From contig CBDFGQ010000008.1 of assembly GCA_965247295.1 (NCBI GenBank), forward strand, positions 62,001 to 126,000: a stretch of DNA of 64,000 nt. The letters run 5' to 3'. The position numbers and the translations under genes were made by a program. This document shows positions 54,553 to 62,902 of this stretch, piece after piece. Source of the stretch: CBDFGQ01 sp965247295 (GTDB lineage: Bacteria; Chloroflexota; Dehalococcoidia; Lucifugimonadales; JAGWBF01). A model generated the notes under the pieces. The model ran no database searches. It was not told the origin of the DNA and worked only from the letters and a program-made list of their open reading frames with translations. Each line of letters opens with the position of its first letter. Position 1 is the stretch's first letter.

Positions 54553-55848
54553 GTGTCTGTTGTCGTTCCTCACTCTCCGGACATTGACCCCGTACTCGGT
54601 TATGCCCCCGGCACGATCATACGGGACGACGTGACCGAGTACCGAAGTGTGCGCGCGGCACAGCGGGTAATGGCGCACCGGTACCGCACCCATGGGATCG
54701 ATGGGGTCCACAACCTGATGGGCCTGGTGGACGACTGCACCGTCCCATCCTTCTTCCAAGGCCCCGCCTACCAGGAGCGTTACCTGGGCACCGCCCTGAT
54801 GGAGGAGGAGGTAACGGAACTGGCCCGACGCCACCTGGGTGGGGAAGAGGACTTCACGTCCCTTGTCTTCAACCGGGTGACGGCAGGGACGCTGACCGTG
54901 ACCCAGGCCCTGGTGACGCAAGGCTCCCTGGTGCCCTATGTGGTGCCACCCTACCCGGGGATCGGGGGGCATGGCCATCCCTCTGTGCCCCGGACGGTGG
55001 AGCTGGCCCAGGCACGTTGGCAGGAGGTCACCACCGCTCAGGAGCTCGATGCCCTCCTCGATGGGGAGCAGCACGTGCCTCTGGTGGTGGTCTGCTCGGC
55101 CTACCGTGGGGCGTTGAAGGAGGAGGAGCTGCGGCTGGTCTGCGAGGTGGCCCACGCCCACGGCGTGCCCGTCTACGTGGACGACGCCTCTGGGGCCCGC
55201 ACCCGCACCGCCGTCTATGGGCAGCGGCCGGCAGGGGAACTTGGGGCCGACCTGATCATTACTAGCTGCGAGAAGGCGGCCTTCTTTGGGCCGCGGGCGG
55301 GTATCCTCCTGGGACGGCCTGACCTCATGGAACGGATCGGCGCGAAGGCGAACATACTTGGCACTGAGGCAAGGCCTTCGGTCGTGGCGTCCGTCCTCCA
55401 GACCCTCCGGGAGTATACGCCCGACGAGGGCCGACGACTCTTCGACGGATGGCTGGAGCGAAACCGCCGCCTGTGGGAATTGGCCAAGCCCTTCCTGGGG
55501 GAGAACCTTCAGTACGGGGCCTACGACGGTATCTACCTTTCCTTGAGAGACTTTTACGATCTGGTGCTGGAGCGGGCGGGGATGGCGGAGACAGACCTGG
55601 CCCCGGTTGACCTAAGCGTGGCCCATGCCATGCTCATGCTCCGGGGCTATGGGTTCCTAACTGTGGCCGCCCTCCACTATCCCGGCGCGTCCAAGCTTGC
55701 AAGTGTCAAAGTCAACTCTCTGCGTCCTGGGGACGGTATCAGCGACGAGGAGATCATCGATGGGGTCAGGGGGTCCATGGACGCCCTGGTCCGCGTGCTG
55801 CCCGACAGGTCTGGACTGGAGCGGGTGCTCTTCGGTCCTCCGGGGTAG
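54553..55848 (+). CDS. SelA-like PLP-dependent enzyme
   Basis: A 431-residue fold-type-I PLP enzyme. The Schiff-base Lys is K241 in ITSCEKAAFFGPRAGILLG. The preceding VPVYVDDASGARTR supplies the Asp that pairs with the PLP ring. The Lys region resembles the SelA/selenocysteine-synthase group, whose non-selenium members act as ammonia-lyases on amino-sugar acids or similar compounds. GTG 54553 is chosen because AGGAGG lies 5 nt upstream; a longer ATG frame has no site. It follows the hydantoinase by 125 bp, so it may process the amino acid released by ring opening. Exact reaction unknown. Confidence 0.8.
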   Translation: MSVVVPHSPDIDPVLGYAPGTIIRDDVTEYRSVRAAQRVMAHRYRTHGIDGVHNLMGLVDDCTVPSFFQGPAYQERYLGTALMEEEVTELARRHLGGEEDFTSLVFNRVTAGTLTVTQALVTQGSLVPYVVPPYPGIGGHGHPSVPRTVELAQARWQEVTTAQELDALLDGEQHVPLVVVCSAYRGALKEEELRLVCEVAHAHGVPVYVDDASGARTRTAVYGQRPAGELGADLIITSCEKAAFFGPRAGILLGRPDLMERIGAKANILGTEARPSVVASVLQTLREYTPDEGRRLFDGWLERNRRLWELAKPFLGENLQYGAYDGIYLSLRDFYDLVLERAGMAETDLAPVDLSVAHAMLMLRGYGFLTVAALHYPGASKLASVKVNSLRPGDGISDEEIIDGVRGSMDALVRVLPDRSGLERVLFGPPG

Positions 55849-55907
55849 GGACTTGGGCTCCTCGTAAGGCCGGCTTCCATCGCTGGAGGAAGACCAGGAG
55901 GTGAAGA

Positions 55908-56948
55908 ATGCGCTTCGGGACCTACGTTTTCCGGATTAGTCCCGAGCTCAAGGCCGACCATCAGATCATCGAAAACACCCTCCGGGAAGTCGAGCTGGCC
56001 GAAGAGATTGGTCTGGATGCGGTGTGGCTGACGGAGCATCATTTCGATGGGGCCGTTGCTTACGCCGACCCTGTCGTGTTCGCCGCAGCCGTCGCCGCCA
56101 AAACCAAAAAGGTTCGCATCGGATTTGCGGTGGTGGAGATGGCGCTGCATCATCCCGTGCGACTGGCGGCCCAGACCGCACTGCTGGACAACCTCAGCCA
56201 TGGACGACTTATCATGGGTACGGGACGGGGGTCCGCCTATAACGAGTACGAATACCTTGGCTTCGGCCTGCCCATGGAGGACAGTCGCGACATGCTGCCC
56301 GAGGCCGAGGAACTGCTGATCAAGGCCTGGACCTGTGAGAATGTGCGACATGAAGGACGGTTCTGGAAGGTGTCGTTTCCAGCAGTCCGCCCTCAGCCAT
56401 ACCAAAAACCCCACCCGCCCCTGGTGAGGGCCTGTATTTCGGAAGGGTCGGTAGCTGAAATGGCGAAGATCGGGCGGCCGATCCTCATGGGCATCCAGAC
56501 AATCGATACGTGGCGTCAAAGACTCCAGCTATACGGTGGCACGATGCTGGGGGCAGGTTTTGAAGAGCCCGCGGCAGAGAACGCTCTTGACGAGAACTGG
56601 GTGCAGCGGGGCCTGTTCATGGCGGATAGCTACGAAGCTGCCGCAGAAGTGGCCGCGCCTTGCCTTGAGCGATACCACCACCATCTGGTTGATGCCCGAA
56701 GGAAATACAACCCGGGAGGCGAGCCAGCACAGCCGCCGAGCCAGCCTCTCAACCCCAACCAGGTCCTGGATACGGCGTTTTTGCTGGGCCCACCTAAGAG
56801 GGTGGTGGAGCAAATAGCCGAGATGAGAGAGGCCGGGGTCCGCAATATTATGCTCAACGTCAATATGGGGAACATACCCCAGGAGCAGGTAGAGCGGTCC
56901 ATGCGGCTATTTGGGGAACAGGTACTGCCCAAGGTCCGCAGCCTGTAA
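55908..56948 (+). CDS. LLM-class flavin-dependent oxidoreductase
   Basis: A 346-residue bacterial-luciferase-like monooxygenase (FMN or F420 type). Features are AEEIGLDAVWLTEHHF, VRIGFAVVEMALHHPVRLA, the loop GRLIMGTGRGSAYNEYEYLG, and the C-terminal FLLGPPKRVVEQIAEMREAG. ATG with AGGAGG 7 nt upstream. It is the third gene in the hydantoinase cluster and shares strand and close spacing (59 bp). The substrate may be a ring compound oxidised before or after the hydantoinase step, which is inference. Confidence 0.9.
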   Translation: MRFGTYVFRISPELKADHQIIENTLREVELAEEIGLDAVWLTEHHFDGAVAYADPVVFAAAVAAKTKKVRIGFAVVEMALHHPVRLAAQTALLDNLSHGRLIMGTGRGSAYNEYEYLGFGLPMEDSRDMLPEAEELLIKAWTCENVRHEGRFWKVSFPAVRPQPYQKPHPPLVRACISEGSVAEMAKIGRPILMGIQTIDTWRQRLQLYGGTMLGAGFEEPAAENALDENWVQRGLFMADSYEAAAEVAAPCLERYHHHLVDARRKYNPGGEPAQPPSQPLNPNQVLDTAFLLGPPKRVVEQIAEMREAGVRNIMLNVNMGNIPQEQVERSMRLFGEQVLPKVRSL

Positions 56949-57053
56949 TCCCTAGGGGCGGGCGTGCCCTCGGACCCCGGTCTGTCAGTATGTTACTGTA
57001 CCTCGACAGGACCAGCCCACGCCGCTGCATGCCGGCAAGGGCCGTGGGTGGCC

Positions 57054-57082
57054 TTGACACCACTTTGGGGCTTATCTAGACT
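57054..57082 (+). promoter_or_regulatory. sigma70-type promoter of the cyclase gene
   Basis: TTGACA (57054-57059), a 17-bp spacer and TAGACT (57077-57082, 4 of 6 matches), 114 bp before the ATG at 57197. It separates the cyclase gene from the flavoenzyme transcript. Confidence 0.6.
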
Positions 57083-57196
57083 ACGTAGTGGTCTACGCCG
57101 ACATGGGTCGGAGTGGAGGTCCCGTCGGGATCTGGGTCGTGTGCTGGAGTCGAACGCCATCAGCATGGGTGCCGGAGAGGATAGCTAGGAGGGGCC

Positions 57197-58147
57197 ATGG
57201 AAGGCAGGATTCCCACTGAAGAACAGGTCCTAGGCTACTTTAAGTCCCTCTCCAACTGGGGCCGCTGGGGCGACGATGACCAGCTTGGTACCCTTAACCT
57301 CATCACACCCGAGAACACAAGGAAAGCCGTGGAACTTGTAAAGGAAGGGGTCACCATTAGCTGCTCCCGCACCATCCGCTACGAGGCGGCGCCGGATGTA
57401 AGTGTTGTTCCGCTGCACTACATGGTGGAGAGCGGAGAGGGCTGGGCCAGCGGCGACAAGGTTACGAGCAGGTCCACGGCGGCTTCTAGCGACTTCATCG
57501 GCCTCGTGTTTCATGGGCATACCATCACCCACATGGACAGCCTGGCCCACTTCTTCTGGGAAGGCAAGATGTACAATGGCCACCCCGCCCACCTGGTATC
57601 AACCAGCCTTGGTGCGACGGCGGAGTCCATTGAGCTGGTCAAGGATAGCATCGTTACCCGGGGCGTCCTGGTAGACGTTCCCATGATTCGAGGCTTGGAC
57701 TGGGTGGAACGTGGAGAAGGGGTGATGCCCGAGGATATCGAGGCGGCGGAAGACAGGTGCGGCTTTAGTGTGGGAGATGGTGACGTGATGCTTGTGCGTA
57801 CTGGGCAGCTCCGGCGTCGCGATGTGGAAGGACCTGTGAACCCTGCGGTGTCTGGCTCGTCGGCCTGTCAGGCTGCCTGCCTACCCCTGTTCTACCAGCG
57901 GGGCATCGCGGTTATCGGCTCGGATACCGGGAATGATGTGATGCCCAGCTCCTATTCCAAGCTTTCCCATCCCATCCACCAGGTGGGCATCGTGGCCATG
58001 GGGCTGTGGATCCTGGACAACGCCAACCTGGAGGAGCTGGCCCAGGCCTGCCGGGAGAGAGGGCGGTGGGAGTTTCTCCTCTCGATAAGCCCCCTCAGGT
58101 TACACAACGCCACCGGCTCGCCCGTGAACCCCGTGGCAGTGTTCTAG
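57197..58147 (+). CDS. cyclase family protein (kynurenine-formamidase-like hydrolase)
   Basis: A 316-residue PF04199-type metal-dependent hydrolase. The metal motif HGHTITHMDSLAHFFW gives H106, H108, H112, D114 and H118, the HxGTHxDxPxH-like signature with a longer insert. Later conserved segments are GVLVDVPMIRG and GDVMLVRTGQ. Family members hydrolyse formamides, isatin or cyclic imide-like bonds. ATG follows AGGAGGGG. Its own promoter suggests separate control from the hydantoinase group, but amide-bond chemistry fits the neighbourhood. Confidence 0.9.
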   Translation: MEGRIPTEEQVLGYFKSLSNWGRWGDDDQLGTLNLITPENTRKAVELVKEGVTISCSRTIRYEAAPDVSVVPLHYMVESGEGWASGDKVTSRSTAASSDFIGLVFHGHTITHMDSLAHFFWEGKMYNGHPAHLVSTSLGATAESIELVKDSIVTRGVLVDVPMIRGLDWVERGEGVMPEDIEAAEDRCGFSVGDGDVMLVRTGQLRRRDVEGPVNPAVSGSSACQAACLPLFYQRGIAVIGSDTGNDVMPSSYSKLSHPIHQVGIVAMGLWILDNANLEELAQACRERGRWEFLLSISPLRLHNATGSPVNPVAVF

Positions 58148-58240
58148 GGCCACCGCCTAGAGCACGGCCGTCTACGGCAACGTTCCACGTTAGAGGCCAC
58201 TGCACAATAAAGTCGCTGAGCTCCATCGGGAGGATGGGCC

Positions 58241-58825
58241 ATGGCCAAATGCCCGAAATGTCAATCGGAAAACGGCGTAGGCGCCTCCCTATGTGCCCAG
58301 TGCGGTCAGCCACTCAGGGGCGGATGGTGGCGGTGGATCCTGAGGCTATTTGGGATAGGGATGGGTAGGCGGGTTCCGTCACCGGAGGTCGAGTCTGAAT
58401 CTGACGCACACCTGAGGGAGGCCGTGGCTGAATACGACGAGGCCATCCGGCTCAACCCCCAGGATGCTGCGGTGTACAAGAACCGTGCCGCCGCCTACGA
58501 GGCGATGGCCCAGTATCAGCGGGCCCTGGAGGACCTGGACGAGGCCATTCGTCTGGACCCCCAGTTCGCGGGGGCGTACAACAGCCGGGCCTCGGTGTAC
58601 TACAACTTGGGGCAGTACCAGAGGTCAATAGAGGACGTGGGCGAGGCCATCCGCCTCGACTCCAATCTCGCGGGCGCCTATGCCGGCCGTGCCCTGGCCT
58701 ACACGCACCTGGGCAGCGACGAAGAGGCCCGGAAGGATGTTGAGCGGGCGGTCGAATTGGGCTTTGAACGTGGTAAGCTTGAAGCCGAGATCGAGGAACT
58801 GGCCAAGCGGCGCTGGATGGGTTGA
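58241..58825 (+). CDS. zinc-ribbon TPR protein
   Basis: A 194-residue protein. An N-terminal zinc ribbon (C4, C7, C18, C21: KCPKCQS...CAQCG) is followed by a short hydrophobic WWRWILRLFGIGM segment. Three tetratricopeptide repeats come next (AVAEYDEAIRLNPQDAAVYK, NRAAAYEAMAQYQRALEDLD, NSRASVYYNLGQYQRSIEDV). TPR proteins are scaffolds; no enzyme motif is present. It ends 22 bp before a truncated integrase and marks the edge of the mobile region. Confidence 0.85.
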   Translation: MAKCPKCQSENGVGASLCAQCGQPLRGGWWRWILRLFGIGMGRRVPSPEVESESDAHLREAVAEYDEAIRLNPQDAAVYKNRAAAYEAMAQYQRALEDLDEAIRLDPQFAGAYNSRASVYYNLGQYQRSIEDVGEAIRLDSNLAGAYAGRALAYTHLGSDEEARKDVERAVELGFERGKLEAEIEELAKRRWMG

Positions 58826-59027
58826 CGGGCGGCAGGGTATCTGGATCATTGGCTTCGCGACCTATGCCACACGCATGCGTCTCTCATGCTGAGGCAGGGT
58901 GTCCACCCCAAGATCGTCCAGGAACGCTTGGGACATGCGACGATCTCCACAATATTGGATACCTACAGGCACGTTCTGCTGGGCCTTGAGGAGGCCATGG
59001 CACTGCGGTTCGAGGAAGGGCTTCTAG

Positions 59028-60395
59028 CAGGCTGCTGAAGAAAGGGTTCTATGGTCGCGAAACGACCTGGTAATAGCTCATATCGTTGCTCGATGAGTGC
59101 TTTGGGAAGGTCTGAAGCCACTTTCCTGGGTTGCAGGAGTTCCCTTTTCGCCCCTGTCAGGGCGTTGAGGGCAGACTCCGTCCTTGGGAAGTCATGCTGC
59201 CTGCAGGACCGGAGCCTCCTGTAGCTGGGTCATGAGCAGCTTGGCCATCCGCACCAGGTTATACGCAGTGGCCACCAGGTAGCCTGCTAGTCCCGTCTTG
59301 TCCACCCCTCGATACCTGGTCTTCCGAAACCCACCGACCGTCTTCATCCACCCGAAGATCTCCTCCACCCGCTTTCGTATTCGCTGGCTCACCCGGTAGC
59401 CCGGATGCCGGGTTGTCCGCCCGTCGATGGCGCTGCGCCGGCCACTGGTGTTCTGGGCCACGTGAGCCGTGACCCTTCGGTTGCGCATCGCTTCCACACA
59501 ATCCCGCGTGTCGTAGTTCTTGTCCCCACCCAGGGTCCTGGGGTGGAAGCCCCGCTCCTTCGCCCCCTCCAGGAGCTTCGGGACCGCATCTCGCTCCGCC
59601 GTCCCGCTCGCCTCGCTCACCTGGAAGTCCGTCAGCAGCCCGTTCCGGTTCTCCATCAGGGCGTGGGCCATGAACACCAGCTTGGCTTCCTTCCCTTTGC
59701 CTTTCCGAAACAATCGGGCTTCCGGGTCCGTGGTGCTTTGGTGGGTCTTATTGCGCCGTTTCTCCCCGTGAAAGTCCACCGACGGGTTGCCGGGGTCCCC
59801 GTCGTCCGAGGCCGGCTCTCCCCCTTTGGACTTGAAACTTTTCAGACTGGCCGCCGCCTCAATCAGCGTCCCATCCACGGTGAAGTGCTCGTCCGAGAGC
59901 AAGCCGTGCCGGTCGGCCCCCACCAGGACCGTGGCAAACAGCTGTTGCCCCACTGCGTGCTCCAGCAGCCGCTGCCGGTTCTTGGTGAACACCGTCGGGT
60001 CAAAGCTGGACTCCAGGAGGTTCATATCCAGGAACCAACGATACAGCATGTTGTAGTCCAACTCCTCGCAGAACGCCCGCTCGCTGCGCACGGAAAACAG
60101 GGCGATGAGCAGCGAGGCCTTGAGTAGGCGCTCCGGTGGGATGGAGGGCCGCCCTACCTCGGCATACATCCGGTCAAACTCGGAGGACAGCTCCCGGAGG
60201 GCCTCATCCGCCAGCGCCTTGATAGTCCGCAAGGGATGGTCCGGCGGCACCCGCCCGTCCATATCCACGAAGGTCAACATGGGGACCTGGGGCTCCTGGC
60301 ATCCGCGCATTGGGGCACCTCCAAAGATGGTCTGCCCCTATTTTATCCCAGAAGAGCCTCGGATACACCGTGAACAAGAGTTTTTCCGCAGCCTG
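59028..60395 (-). mobile_element. IS5-type insertion sequence, 1368 bp
   Basis: Complete element. Inverted ends are CAGGCTGCTGAAGAAA (left) and CAGGCTGCGGAAAAAC (right, reverse complement), flanked by the CTAG duplication (59024-59027, 60396-60399). One DDE transposase is on the minus strand. Exact removal joins the two halves of the integrase remnant in frame, which fixes the boundaries. Confidence 0.92.
59192..60310 (-). CDS. IS5 family transposase
   Basis: A 372-residue DDE transposase. N-terminal DUF772-like domain (PPDHPLRTIKALADEALREL, RPSIPPERLLKASLLIALFS, RSERAFCEELDYNMLYRWFL). Catalytic core with DGTLIEAAAS (first Asp), GGDKNYDTRDCVE (second Asp) and the Glu in RKRVEEIFGWMKTVGGFRK (YREK-like region). 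ATG 60310 follows GGAGGTG. It looks intact, so the element may be active. It could also mobilise the 178-bp MITE in the protease gene, which has the same ends. Confidence 0.93.
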   Translation of the reverse strand: MRGCQEPQVPMLTFVDMDGRVPPDHPLRTIKALADEALRELSSEFDRMYAEVGRPSIPPERLLKASLLIALFSVRSERAFCEELDYNMLYRWFLDMNLLESSFDPTVFTKNRQRLLEHAVGQQLFATVLVGADRHGLLSDEHFTVDGTLIEAAASLKSFKSKGGEPASDDGDPGNPSVDFHGEKRRNKTHQSTTDPEARLFRKGKGKEAKLVFMAHALMENRNGLLTDFQVSEASGTAERDAVPKLLEGAKERGFHPRTLGGDKNYDTRDCVEAMRNRRVTAHVAQNTSGRRSAIDGRTTRHPGYRVSQRIRKRVEEIFGWMKTVGGFRKTRYRGVDKTGLAGYLVATAYNLVRMAKLLMTQLQEAPVLQAA

Positions 60396-60445
60396 CTAGA
60401 GTTCCCCCGGCCGGTGGCTCTTCCCAAACCCGTGTGAGCAAATTG

Positions 60446-60483
60446 AATAGGCCCCTGGACATTAGCGCGTCCAGGGGCCTATT
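60446..60483 (-). terminator. strong hairpin terminator downstream of tRNA-Thr
   Basis: A 15-bp perfect stem (AATAGGCCCCTGGAC / GTCCAGGGGCCTATT) with an 8-nt loop, 13 bp beyond the 3' end of the tRNA gene. T-rich bases occur on both sides, so it could work in both directions. Confidence 0.75.
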
Positions 60484-60496
60484 TTGTATCTAATTA

Positions 60497-60571
60497 TGGA
60501 GCCGGCGAGGGGATTCGAACCCTTGACCTGCGGTTTACGAAACCGCTGCTCTACCACTGAGCTACGCCGGC
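60497..60571 (-). tRNA. tRNA-Thr (anticodon CGT)
   Basis: A 75-nt cloverleaf including an encoded CCA. Acceptor stem GCCGGCG/CGCCGGC, D-arm AGCTCAGTGGTAGAGC, anticodon stem-loop GCGGT-TTCGTAA-ACCGC with CGT at 60537-60539, T-arm with TTCGAAT. One A-C mismatch is present in the T stem. It reads ACG codons. It is flanked by integrase sequences on both sides, so it probably serves as an integration hotspot. Confidence 0.95.
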
Positions 60572-60583
60572 ATCAAAGCTAAA

Positions 60584-61780
60584 TTAAGCCTTTTGCGGGT
60601 CTGATATCTCGGTCATGTAAATCTTTTGTAAATCTGACCCCATAAAATTCTCGAAACTTTCACCCCATTGCATTACAGCTTCCCTTTGGAGACCAGGCAG
60701 GACATGAGAGTAAAGGTCTCCAGTAATTCCTATCCCCGAGTGCCCCAGCCGCTCGCTAACTACCTTGAGGTGTATTCCTTCCGCCAGCATGAGGCTGGCA
60801 TGGGTATGGCGTAGGTCATGGAAGCGTATCCTACCCTTGAGTCTAGCCTTTGCAGCCAGCTTGCCGAAGATATGAGAGATGGAGTCTGGTAGAAGAGCCG
60901 ATCCGTCCAGGCGGGAGAATACTAAGCTCTCGCGCAAGAGTGTCTGTCCGAGACGGAGGGCATCCGCCTCCCTTCTCTCCCTCACTCTCTTCAAGCAGGC
61001 TACTGCTCCCAAGGGTAAATGGATCACTCGGGGCCTACCAGACTTGGGGGGTGCCATAATCAACTCCCCGGTCCTGAGCTTCACTAGACTGCGGTTAACC
61101 GACAGGGTTCCCATCTCCATATCCACATCTTGCCATCTTAAGGCCAGCAGCTCCGAGCGCCTGAGCCCGGTGAGAAGAGCCATAAGGAACAAAGGATAAT
61201 AGCTGCTGCTCTGGACTACCTCAAGGAACTTCCGTACTCCTTCCCAGTCCAGAGTCTGCGACTCCCTACGCTGTGGCCTGGGCGGCTCCACGGCCTCAGC
61301 CACGTTACGGCTCAGAGCACCCATCTTAACACCCCAGCGGAGGACCTGAAATATGATCCTGTGGCAGTGTAGAACTGTCTGAGCTGATAGGCCACGGCGA
61401 AGGCAGTCGGACTCGAAGGACTGGATATGCCGGGCCGCGAGCTTCTCAAGGGCGATGCTCCCCAGGGCAGGGATAATGTATCGATCCAAGTTGCCCCGGT
61501 AACCCTCAAGGGTGCGCTGCCTGACGTGAGTCTCGGCGTAGTCCCTAAGCCACTGGCGCAGGAAGCTCTCTACTGTTTCCCTGGAGGGCTCTACGTAGGT
61601 GCCCGTGTCAAGTTGCCCCAGCAGTTCGGTAAGACGCTTCTGAGCGTCTCTTTTGGTGCCTCGGATCACCTCGGTCTTGTACCGCTTCTTACCTGAGTCC
61701 GGGTCCACTCCGAGATATAGGTAGACTGTCCAGGAGTCCTTGTACTTGCTGGAACGTTGGCGTATGTGTCCACGGGGCAT
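60584..61780 (-). CDS. site-specific tyrosine recombinase (phage-type integrase)
   Basis: A 398-residue integrase with an N-terminal AP2-like arm-binding segment (SKYKDSWTVYLYLGVDPDSG, KKRYKTEVIRGTKRDAQKRL), a SAM-like core-binding domain (about 70-165) and the catalytic domain. Residues visible are Arg in LLTGLRRSELLALRW, HDLRHTHASLML (His, Arg, His region), LGHS and the Tyr in DLYSHVLPG. It ends 12 bp from the 5' end of tRNA-Thr. It is intact, unlike the fragment on the other side, and shares the C-terminal block THASLML...RLGH with it. Probably integrates the element that runs rightwards from here. Confidence 0.93.
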   Translation of the reverse strand: MPRGHIRQRSSKYKDSWTVYLYLGVDPDSGKKRYKTEVIRGTKRDAQKRLTELLGQLDTGTYVEPSRETVESFLRQWLRDYAETHVRQRTLEGYRGNLDRYIIPALGSIALEKLAARHIQSFESDCLRRGLSAQTVLHCHRIIFQVLRWGVKMGALSRNVAEAVEPPRPQRRESQTLDWEGVRKFLEVVQSSSYYPLFLMALLTGLRRSELLALRWQDVDMEMGTLSVNRSLVKLRTGELIMAPPKSGRPRVIHLPLGAVACLKRVRERREADALRLGQTLLRESLVFSRLDGSALLPDSISHIFGKLAAKARLKGRIRFHDLRHTHASLMLAEGIHLKVVSERLGHSGIGITGDLYSHVLPGLQREAVMQWGESFENFMGSDLQKIYMTEISDPQKA

Positions 61781-61803
61781 AAGTCTAACCTCCTTGCTGC
61801 CCG

Positions 61804-62163
61804 CTACTCCCAGCCCTCGTGGCGTGGAACGTTTCCTAGACGAACGTGAAACACCGGCTCGCCATACTCCCCTATGAACGGGTTTCCCGTCACGGTGTAG
61901 GCATCTATCCCGGTATAGCTCCCCGTCTCAAACATCCTCTCCGCCCGCTCCCTGGCTGCTTCCTCGCTCACTACCGATAGCGGGTCTACTGGAGTGAGGA
62001 CGCTCTTATTTCGATTGTTCTTCGTCCTGACCGGCATCATGCGGAACGGCTGGACGATGTGCTTTGTCAGCTCACCTAGAGGGGCAGCCTCGGAGGTGTC
62101 TTCATCGGGCAGCGGGGTTGACTCCCCGACGATCTTAGACTTCTTGTGTCTCCGTTTAGCCAT
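61804..62163 (-). CDS. hypothetical protein of the integrated element
   Basis: A 119-residue protein with a basic N-terminus (MAKRRHKKSKIVGE) and a C-terminal part that looks folded (VVSEEAARERAERMFETGSY, YGEPVFHVRLGNVP). It ends 23 bp before the integrase start on the same strand, so the two are probably cotranscribed. It is in the place where an excisionase or directionality factor often sits, but no helix-turn-helix is evident. Unrecognised. Confidence 0.6.
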   Translation of the reverse strand: MAKRRHKKSKIVGESTPLPDEDTSEAAPLGELTKHIVQPFRMMPVRTKNNRNKSVLTPVDPLSVVSEEAARERAERMFETGSYTGIDAYTVTGNPFIGEYGEPVFHVRLGNVPRHEGWE

Positions 62164-62397
62164 TTGCTCAGCCTCGTATGAGAATCCCTCTGTGTGGTCT
62201 TACAACGCCTCTTGAGTATACAGAACGTCAGTTCTCATTCGCTACTGGCTACTGTCACTCCGTCTCACCACAACCTCCCCTGCACTGGTCGCGGTGGTAT
62301 GATAGAAAGCGAGGCCAGTGAAATGGGCTTGTCGGATCGGCTCCTTAAAGGGAATTGCATACTATGTCCACCCGGAGGAACTGAGTGATGTCTTCAA

Positions 62398-62655
62398 CTA
62401 AAGATCAAAATCAGGACGGCTGTTCCAAGCCTCTACGTTTAGAGCAAGTTGAGCGTGCAGAAAACGAAAAGAGGCGATATCTGATGGAGCTAAATGTCCG
62501 CTTCTTTGCAGGGGGCCCAACTCGTCTATCATTCGATTCAATATCCACTGAGAAGTCCGATCTTGTGCCGGAAGCCGATTAAGTTCTGACAGGGCGCACC
62601 CCAGCGCCGTATACAAGGCTGCCAGTGCCCCAGCAGTAAAGTCTGGATGCATCAT
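62398..62655 (-). CDS. small hypothetical protein
   Basis: An 85-residue helical protein (AALYTALGCALSELNRLPAQ, WILNRMIDELGPLQRSGHLA) without a recognised family. ATG 62655 follows GGAAGG by 8 nt. A shorter frame on the opposite strand (62388-62582) also has a good GGAGGA site, so strand choice is uncertain. The composition here favours the minus frame. Confidence 0.45.
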   Translation of the reverse strand: MMHPDFTAGALAALYTALGCALSELNRLPAQDRTSQWILNRMIDELGPLQRSGHLAPSDIASFRFLHAQLALNVEAWNSRPDFDL

Positions 62656-62715
62656 GCCTGACCCTTCCAACCTCTATCTGCGAGCCTGTGTCCTTCCGTC
62701 TCTCACTCCTAGCCC

Positions 62716-62766
62716 CTAAAACGTCCTCGCCGTCCACCGCACCTCGCCGATGATGTCGGTCCCGTA
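62716..62766 (-). pseudogene. remnant of an S24-type repressor C-terminus
   Basis: Seventeen codons read YGTDIIGEVRWTARTF and stop, matching the end of the S24 gene at 63323 (NDTEIIGEVRWAARTL). Nothing upstream is recognisable. It is a vestige of a second repressor copy. Confidence 0.6.
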
Positions 62767-62902
62767 GGACATGTCAGTCATCATTCACTCCTGGTATCAC
62801 TGCGATGTAGACGCAACGGCAGACTGGGACACATCTGCTCTTTTCCTTGGGTACTCTACCCTCAGTCCAGGAGCCCACACCACCTCCAAGCTCTCGGGTT
62901 TT

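Larger units (their letters stand above)
58847..60437 (+). pseudogene. truncated tyrosine recombinase, interrupted by IS
   Basis: Only the C-terminal catalytic end survives: HWLRDLCHTHASLMLRQGVH, PKIVQERLGHATISTI, LDTYRHVLLGLEEAMALRFE. It is interrupted at GLL (59024) by the IS and resumes after the target duplication as EFPRPVALPKPV with stop 60435-60437. The conserved Arg in the HDLRHTH motif is replaced (DLCHTH) and the N-terminal domain is absent, so it was already dead. Its 3' end lies 59 bp from the 3' end of tRNA-Thr, the usual position of an integrase next to its attachment site. Confidence 0.85.

Noticed and set aside
54553..55848. Selenocysteine synthase (true SelA)
   Set aside because: No selB, selD or SECIS-like context is present and the neighbours are amide-degrading enzymes; only the PLP-Lys region resembles SelA.
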